Shown: positions 56,958 through 64,000 of the stretch, in pieces
Position numbering within the stretch: the stretch's first letter is position 1
How the letters are laid out: each line of letters begins with the position of its first letter
Assembly (NCBI GenBank): GCA_022264855.1
Contig: JABYQU010000004.1
Coordinates: forward strand, 310,001 to 374,000
Source: Lenzites betulinus
Lineage: Eukaryota; Basidiomycota; Agaricomycetes; Polyporales; Polyporaceae
Direction of reading: 5' to 3'
DNA length: 64,000 bases
Position numbers and translations under genes: made by a program
The notes under the pieces: model-generated
What the model saw: the letters and a program-made list of their open reading frames with translations, nothing else
Databases searched by the model: none
What the model was told of the DNA's origin: nothing

Positions 56958-59900
56958 ATGTACGCCTTCGCCTTGACCCTCCTAGCAGCGGTGGCTGCTG
57001 CTGTCGGGCCTGTCACGGCCTTGGGCTCCTCATGCTCCAGTGCCCTCGGGCCTGGCACTGCTGCTCCCGGCGACCTCTTCTGGATGCAGAGCATCAAGCA
57101 CCAAGGCATCGCCGCCTTCAACCCCAACCCCGCGTCCTACCAGGTCTTCCGAAACGTGTCTGACTTTGGTGCCAAGGGCGACGGTGTTACCGATGACACT
57201 GCTGCCATCAAGTATGTATTCCCACCACGCGTCTCGTTTCGCAATATATGATGCTAACAAACACCTCTCCAGCAACGCCATCTCTTCGGGCAACCGATGC
57301 GGCGGGGGTGCATGCGACTCGTCCACCACCACGCCCGCCGTGGTCTTCTTCCCCGCAGGGTGCGCACGCCTCGCGCGCATGTGTTCGAAGCCGCACACAT
57401 CTCACATTTATCTCGCGCAGCACCTACAAGGTCTCGCAGCCCCTCATGTACGCGTCCCGACATCCGCGCATTCTGCCGCGACTGACCCGCGTGTGCGTTT
57501 AGCGCCTACTACTACACGCAGTTCATCGGAGATGCGCGCAACCCCCCGACGCTGCTCGCCGACGCGAGCTTTACCGGGATGGCGGTCATCGGTGCGTGCC
57601 GCGTTCCCACCCCACCCCGAGCATGCGAACCCGCGGGGGCTCGTGCTCAGGGTATCTCAAACATACGCATGACTGCTGATGCGCGATGGTGGTTCTTCGG
57701 CAACAGATGCGGACCCGTACATCCCGAACGGCAGCGGCGCGCAGTGGTATGTGAACCAGAACAACTTCTTCCGGAGCGTGCGCAACTTCGTCATCGACCT
57801 GCGCCAGATGCCCGCGAGTGCGTCCGCGACCGGCATCCACTGGCAGGTCTCGCAGGCGACGTCGCTCATGAACATCGTGTTCGAGATGAGCACTGCCGCC
57901 GGGAACGCGCACCAAGGTTCGTGCCCCAAGCCCGCCCTTGAAGCTTGAGTTCACCGTCGGGTGGGCGCGCGTCATGCGCGTCCCACTCCACGGAGGCTCT
58001 TGTGCTGGGCGTGTGCAGCATGACGTCGGGTGCTCATGTTGCGTACTACAGGTATCTGGATGGAAAACGGTAGCGGCGGATTCATGGGCGGTACGTACCG
58101 TGCTCCGCTCCACCCGTTCAGTTTAAGCACAGGCTCTGATGTCCATGCGCTCGGTTCTCAGATCTCGTGTTCAACGGAGGTAAGGCGGCGCCCCACTCAA
58201 GCCAACGTCTGTTAGCGTATGTTGCTCACGCCACCGTTCGTCCCGTTCCGGTCGACAGGGAAATTTGGCATGTGGGTCGGGAACCAGCAGTGCGTATCCG
58301 TCATTCTAGGATCTGTCCCGCCCCTTCCTCGCCCTATTCCCGGGCGCTCGGACGACGAAGCTAATGTGCGCCGCCCGCCACTGTAGGTTCACTGTCCGCA
58401 ACGTCACGGTGAACAACGCGGATACCGGTGCGTCCTTTCGGGCTCCCCGCACTATCTAAGCTCGCGGACGCGTTCGCTGACGAGATCGCCGTACGCCAGC
58501 CATCTTCTCGATCTGGAACTGGGGTGAGTCCTCCCCTCTCTCTGGCTCGATGTTCCTCCAGCTGACGGCGATGCGCAGGATGGACCTTCCAGGGTGTCAC
58601 CAGTGTGTACTACAGACCTTCCAGCCTCGAAACAGAGACCTGACTCCTCCGCACAGTCAACAACTGCCAGGTTGGCTTCGACCTCATGACCGGCGGCACG
58701 ACGCAGGACACCCAGGTGCGCCCCTTCCCCCACGTACCCCCACTAGCCAGCTGACCCCCCGCCCCCTCAATCCACAGACTGTCGGCGCCGTCGCAGTCAT
58801 CGACGCCTTCGTGTCCAACACCCCCATCTTCCTGCGCTCCTCGACGCCGTCCTCCGGGTCACTCGCGGGCTCGCTCGTGCTGAACAACATCCACCTCACG
58901 AACGTGCCCACCGCCGTCGGCGTCGTCGGCGGCGCGACGGTGCTCGCGGGCGGGACGACGACGATCGACACCTGGGCGCAGGGGAACGTGTTCTCGGGGA
59001 ACGGCGCGAACCAGCAGGCGCGCTTCACACAGGACTCTGTGCCCTCCCCGTCGAAGCCTGCGAGCTTGCTGGATAGCGCGGGGCGCATCTTTGGGAAGAC
59101 GCACCCGCAGTACGTGTTCTTTTTGTCGTTGTGGAGGTTTACGCGAGCGTGCAGTGGGGCTGATGTTTTGGCGCAGATATGCGGACTATGCGGTCAGCCA
59201 ATTCGTGAGCGTGCGCGACCAGGGCGCGAAAGGCGACGGCACGACAGACGACACCGCCGCGCTCCAGGCCGTCTTCGACCAGGTACTTCCACACGCCCTC
59301 ACACTTTTCCCCGAACACCACAGACTAACGCATGGCCACCTCTGGTAGTTCTCGGGCTGCAAGATCATCTTCATCGACGCGGGCACGTACCTCGTCACGA
59401 GCACGCTCACGATCCCCGCGGGCACGCAGGTCGTCGGCGAGGCGTGGAGCGTGATCATGGGCGGCGGCGCGGCGTTCGCGGACCAGGCGAACCCGGCCGT
59501 GGTCGTGCGCGTCGGGAACGCGGGCGACGAGGGCACCGTCGAGATCACGGACATCGTCTTCGCCACGCGCGGGCCTGGTGAGTATTTTGATTCGATTGGG
59601 TTTGGGTTAGGTGTGGGGTGGAAGCTCATGGGTACGGTACGTAGCGCCGGGCGCGATCGTCGTGGAGTTTAACGTGCACTCGGACGAGCAGGGTGGTGCG
59701 GGCATGTGGGACACGCATATCAGGTATGCACTCGTGAGCGCCCCATGTCGTATCAAACACTGACGCTCGTCATATAGGCTCGGTGGTGGTACGCCTTCTG
59801 CCACTTCAACAAAGTATTGCTTGTGTGACTGACATGTGCACCCAGCTGCCGGGACAAACATGCTAGCATCGAACTGCCCCGCTGGGTCGATTAACACAGC

Positions 59901-60786
59901 GGCCTGCTCAGCTGCGTTCCTCGCGCTGCATATTACTAAACAGGCGAACGCGTACATCGAGGTCAGTGTCCAGCGCTCTCCTCAGTACTACCCCGGGACC
60001 GAACTTATGCGGCGTCATTGGTGCAGGGCTTGTGGGTGTGGCTCGCGGACCACGACCTCGACAGCGGAGGCTCGCAGCAGACGACGCTCTTCAGCGGGCG
60101 TGGGATTCTGTCTGAGTCGCAGGGGCCGGTGTGGATGATTGGCACTGCTTGTACGTACACCTCTTATTCCCCTCCATGTCTGTCGCAGGACACAAGCTGA
60201 TGGGTGTGTGTAGCGGAGCATCACACGCTGTACCAGTACCGCCTGGCGAACGCGGCGAACCACTACATGGGCCTCATCCAGACCGAGACGGTATGTGTTG
60301 CGCCCCATCTAGCCCGGGGCGATGTCAACTGAGCGGGGTACACACAGCCGTACTACCAGCCTGACCCCGCCCCGCCAGCACCGTTCTCGATCAACAGCGC
60401 CTTTAACGACCCGTCGTTCCCGAGCGGTCAGACATCGGCATGGGCCGTGTCGATCGCGAACTCGCAGGACATCACCATCTTCGGTACGGCTCCTCCCCAT
60501 CCTCCCACCCTCTCCCCTTCAATACTAGATCTGAGCTCACGCGAATTGTGTCGTTGCTGCAGGCGCGGGCCTGTACAGCTTCTTCCAGAACTACGCGCAG
60601 ACGTGCCTGCCGTCGAACACGTGCCAGAGCCAGCTGTTCGACATCGACACCACGTCGGGCGTGAGCGTGTACAGCCTGTCGACGGTCGGCGTGACGTGGT
60701 CGCTGAGCGTCGGCGGGCAGGGGGTGATCCCGTCGAGTGCGGGCCCGAACGGGTTCGCGGACACCGCGACTGTGTGGACGCGGTGA
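56958..60786 (+). CDS. Secreted GH55 exo-beta-1,3-glucanase
   Basis: I assembled 22 exons that close in frame at 778 residues. A signal peptide (MYAFALTLLAAVAAAVGPVT) precedes two right-handed beta-helix modules. Each begins with the pectate-lyase-like motif: NVSDFGAKGDGVTDDTAAIN and VSVRDQGAKGDGTTDDTAAL. Other blocks are GTYKVSQPLIAYYYTQFIGD, GIHWQVSQATSLMNIVFEMS, IFSIWNWGWTFQGVT, WVWLADHDLDSGG and QDITIFGAGLYSFFQNY. GH55 enzymes release glucose from laminarin-type glucan and work outside the cell. Exons of 11, 18, 24, 24, 27 and 31 nt are present. Catalytic residues were not assigned individually. Confidence 0.92.
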
Positions 60787-61269
60787 GGGCGCGCGGGTGC
60801 GCAGTGGATGGGCACAGCTGTATTCTTGAAACGTCTTGTATTGTATTGCTGTATCCGGTTTATGGCTTAAGTAACGATTCTCCGAGCTCATCTTGTTTCG
60901 GTTGTTATGACACATGGGCCGCAGTAAATCCGAGTGTTCCAGCTCCCGGGACCGCTATAACTGGGCGGTCACTTAGTGCTCATATATAGTGACCTCGCGC
61001 TCGACTCTGTTCTGTTTCTCTTCTGCCAAACCTCATCTCTGCGACGCCGAGAGGGAGGAGCGTCCGCCACAAGCGCGAGAAGAATTCACGTGACGGACGC
61101 GTCTAGTGGGAGAAAGCCAAACACGACCAACGCGACGCGCTGCAGCGTTTGTGGCAACAGGCGCCGAGGACAGATGTGAGCGTTGCCTCGTGTGTTCCGC
61201 CCATCTCCGCCTCTCTCTCCCTACCCCCATCTCCCCTCTACGCGATACCATCCCGCACCCATCCTAGCC
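60787..61269. promoter_or_regulatory. Intergenic region with ACGCGT box upstream of ECO1
   Basis: About 480 bases. They hold the GH55 3' region and, nearer ECO1, CACGTG (61088-61093), ACGCGT (61097-61102, 168 bases before the ECO1 ATG) and a second ACGCG string near 61130. No ORF is supported. Confidence 0.45.
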
Positions 61270-62452
61270 ATGTCTACTGGAATCAAGCGCACATATGGCA
61301 CACGCGCTTCTAAGCCCTCGCTGCCCTCGTCCCCACCCTCCGAGCTCACCTCCCCGCCCTCGCTCAAGCGTAAACGACCACTACTAGACCGGCCCACAGA
61401 GGCCAACACGCCCGCCAAGAAAGCCCGCGCGTCCACCGCCGGCGCCAAAGTTGGCGGCGCATCCTCCTCCAGCGCATCCGCGTCGTCCGCGAAGCAGAAG
61501 CCGAAGCAGGGCAAGCTCACGCAGCTGCACTTCTCGCTCGACACCCCGACGCTGCGCACCTGCCCGCTCTGCGACCTCTCGTACACGCGCGGCGCGCCGG
61601 ACGACGAGGCGCTGCACAAGGCGCACTGCGCGCGCGTGCAGCGCGGGCTCGAGTGGGGCAGGGAGGAGCAGCGCGAGGCCGAGCGCGCGCGCGTTGAGGA
61701 GCTCGACGGGCGCGTGAAGCTCCGCAACGGCGCGCGCGGGCGCATTGTGTGTTTCCGCCCGGACCTGGGCGGGAAGATCGGCGCGAAGGTGAGCGGGTGT
61801 GCTCTGTATGTTGGCGTGCAGTGAGCGAAAGTGTTGACGGTTTGGCATGGCGTGGCGTGTGTTTGTGCAGCTCGCGATTCTGCTCGAGACGATCCGCCTC
61901 GCGCTCTCGTCCCCGCCGCTCTCGCCTGCGGTCCTCCAGCGCTGCAAGATCTACCTCTTCCTGCTGTCTGTCCCGGGCGCGAACACGCAGCGCGAGAAGA
62001 TCGTGGGCTGCGTCGTCGCGCAACGCATCTCCACCGCGATGGCCATCGCCCTCCCGTCCGAGCTTTCCCCGTCCTCCTCCTCCGCCACCGCCACATCCTC
62101 CCAGTCCTCGTACTCACACCCACTCTCCGACACCCGCCCGTCCTCACCGGTATCCCCGTCCCCCTCGACCGCGCTCCTCCCCGTCGACTCCTCGTCGAAC
62201 CTGTACGTCCACCCCGCGCCACTCCCGACGCCACTCGGCATCCCGCGTCTCTTCGTATCTTCTGCGCACCGCCGCCTCGGGATCGCCTCGCGCCTGCTGG
62301 CGGCGGCGGCGCAGACGTTCATCCTCGGGTGCCCGCTCGATCCCGCAAAGGGCGAGGTCGCGTTCACGCAGCCAACGGGCGCGGGCAAGGGCTTGCTCGA
62401 GGCGTGGGGACGCGGTGGCGTACGGATATACGAGGAGGAACGGGATATGTGA
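61270..62452 (+). CDS. ECO1: Sister-chromatid cohesion N-acetyltransferase ECO1
   Basis: Two exons (61270-61788, 61871-62452) give 366 residues. A Ser/Pro/Lys-rich N-terminus leads to QGKLTQLHFSL, the PIP-box-like PCNA-binding segment. A C2H2 zinc finger follows: CPLCDLSYTRGAPDDEALHK and HC. The acetyltransferase domain has KIVGCVVAQRI, the acetyl-CoA loop SSAHRRLGIASRLL and the family signature AFTQPTGAGKGLLEAWG. ECO1 acetylates Smc3 at replication forks to lock cohesin rings. A Ser/Thr/Pro-rich insertion of about 60 residues splits the acetyltransferase fold. An ACGCGT box lies upstream, as for CDC45. Confidence 0.92.
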
Positions 62453-62773
62453 GACGAGAGACTCTAGTTGCTTGATATCCGCTATCCATCTTCCTGCACG
62501 AACCTATTTTACCCACTCGTCATGTACTTCTCATGTATCTTGTCCGCTTTCGCGCAATGACAGCAGTCTTTTTGACTCTTGCACGCCGCACACGCAGAGC
62601 AAGAGAATGTGGATGGGAACGAGATATATACAATTCGGGGGGAAAGCAAGGAAGAGAGAAAACAGGAAGAAAACAGGACGGGGCCCATATGCGTTGTATT
62701 CCGTACAAATTTGCGTTCGTTCGTGAGATATCGTACCCGCCAGAGACTGTGTTGGACTGCATATACCGGACTA
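62453..62773. other. Intergenic, convergent 3' ends of ECO1 and GLT1
   Basis: About 320 bases between two stops, with no supported ORF or repeat. Confidence 0.5.
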
Positions 62774-64000
62774 CTAGTAGTGTACTTTCCTGCGGCGCCG
62801 ACGGCCGTTTTGCCGGCCGCCGCGGCGCAGAGGTCGTTGGGCGGCCTCAAGCCTCGACTGCGAGGGCCTTCCCGCTGGTGAGCGTCGACGTCGGAGGGAT
62901 GAAGGTCTGTAACACATGTTATGAGCACGTGCATCAATGGGGGAGGATGTGGGGAAATGCTCACCCTCGTCTTGATGCCACCGTCGAACGGCAGACGCGT
63001 CGAGCCCTTGCTGAGGAACGCGTCGACCTCGGCCGCGCAGCGGCGGCCCTCTTGGATGCCCCAGACGATGAGCGACTGGCCGCGACGGCAGTCACCGGCC
63101 GCGAACACGCCCTCGACGTCCGTCGAGTATTTCTGTGGTAACACGTCAGTCAATCCGCTCAAGTCTGGAACAGACACAGACACGTACGTTCTTGGGGGTC
63201 TGGATGTTGCTCCGCGCGTCCAGCTTAACGCCGAGCGACTTGAGCAGGTCCGCCTCGGGGCCCAGGAAGCCGAGCGCGAGGAACACGAGCTGCGCGGGGA
63301 AGAACTTCTCCGAGCCGGGCACCTCCTCCATCTTCCAGCGCCCGCCGCTGTCCTTCGTCCACTCGACGCGGACCGTGTTCAGGCCCTGGAGCGCGCCCTG
63401 GTCGTCGACGACGAAGTCCTTCGTCGAGATGCAGTACTCGCGCGGGTCGTTCCCGAAGTGCGCCGCGACCTCCGTGTGCCCGTAGTCGGTGCGGAAGATG
63501 CGCGGCCACTGCGGCCACGGGTTGTCGCGCCCGCGGCCCGCGGGCGGGCGCGGGAGCAGCTCGAAGTTCACGACGGAGCGCGCGCCGTGCCGCATCGCGG
63601 TCCCGATGCAGTCGTTGCCCGTGTCGCCGCCGCCGATCACGATCACGTCCTTGCCCTTCGCGCTGATGTACGCGCCGTTCTGGAGCTCCGAGTCGAGCAG
63701 CGACTTGGTGTTCATCTGCAGGTACTCCATCGCGAAGTGGATCCCGTCCACCTCGCGGTTCGGGATCTTGAGGTCGCGCGGCCAGGTGGCGCCCGTCGCG
63801 ACGATCACGGCGTCGTTCTCGCTGCGGATGTCGTTCGGGTCGACGTCCTTGCCGACGAAGGTGCTGGGGACGAAGGTCACGCCCTCGGCGGCCATGAGGT
63901 CAATACGGCGCTGGACGACGTTCTTGTCGAGCTTCATGCTGTAGCGTGATGTTAGGCGAGCACTGGTTGACGAAGAGATGAAACACATACTTGGGGATAC
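62774..64000 (-). CDS. GLT1: NADH-dependent glutamate synthase, C-terminal part (5' end outside window)
   Basis: Exons 64000-63991, 63938-63188, 63132-62965 and 62906-62774 encode the last roughly 350 residues of a protein of about 2,100. The region is the flavoprotein (small-subunit-like) domain. It opens at [20 protein letters not shown] and has the nucleotide-binding [38 protein letters not shown] and the FAD-contact block [20 protein letters not shown] follow. The end is basic ([11 protein letters not shown]). GLT1 converts glutamine plus 2-oxoglutarate to two glutamates in ammonium assimilation. The gene runs off the right edge of the window. Confidence 0.93.

Noticed and set aside
61221..62234. 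A 337-codon reverse ORF antisense to ECO1
   Set aside because: Arg/Gly/Ser-rich shadow of a GC-rich gene. The forward strand carries the zinc finger and acetyltransferase motifs.
62921..63949. A 342-codon forward ORF antisense to GLT1
   Set aside because: It mirrors the GOGAT domain with Arg/Ala/Val-rich composition and no motif; the reverse strand has clear FAD and NAD-binding motifs.

Overview
The window is nuclear DNA from a filamentous basidiomycete, most likely an Agaricomycete (wood-decay mushroom type). The evidence is GC-rich coding sequence packed with 45-70 nt introns carrying CTRAY branch points, DUF6533-type and MARVEL-like membrane proteins, GH55 and GH5_9 beta-1,3-glucanases, and a nuclear tRNA-Ser(GCU) with a 12-nt intron. 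I reassembled most genes exon by exon. For ALG3, the MCH1-like carrier, GH89, MSS51, CDC45, HIS3, the first AlkB gene, the M24 peptidase, the FAR-17a protein, GH55, ECO1 and several small genes, the summed exon lengths close in frame.

Layout. 0-7 kb: the 3' end of a DUF6533-like protein, two reverse-strand four-helix membrane proteins of one family, and between them a forward gene for a 60-residue secreted peptide. 7-16 kb: a small unknown protein, an MCH1-like carrier, ALG3 and an M13 metallopeptidase. 16-25 kb: GH89 alpha-N-acetylglucosaminidase, a mitochondrial scramblase (AIM25 type) divergent from MSS51, then CDC45. 25-35 kb: HIS3 with an AT-AC intron, a tandem pair of CUE-AlkB-GRF proteins, a membrane-anchored M24 peptidase, the DEAD-box helicase RRP3 and a 2OG-Fe(II) oxygenase. 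35-44 kb: tRNA-Ser, CMR1, TRS130/TRAPPC10 and a FAR-17a/AIG1 membrane protein. 44-48.6 kb: an accessory stretch with a truncated, frameshifted mitochondrial Phe-tRNA synthetase and three lineage-specific small genes. 49-52 kb: a type II membrane GH5_9 exo-beta-1,3-glucanase. 52-57 kb: gene-poor. 57-61 kb: a secreted GH55 glucanase with 22 exons. 61-64 kb: ECO1 and the 3' end of the glutamate synthase gene GLT1.

Themes. DNA replication and repair genes (CDC45, ECO1, CMR1, both AlkB genes) carry ACGCGT boxes like the yeast MluI cell-cycle box in short upstream regions. Two mitochondrial genes share a 241-bp divergent promoter. Two wall glucanases of different families lie close together. Splicing is unusually varied: one AT-AC intron, one GC-AG intron, an 8-nt exon and an 11-nt exon. 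I found no CRISPR array, no intact transposon and no biosynthetic gene cluster.
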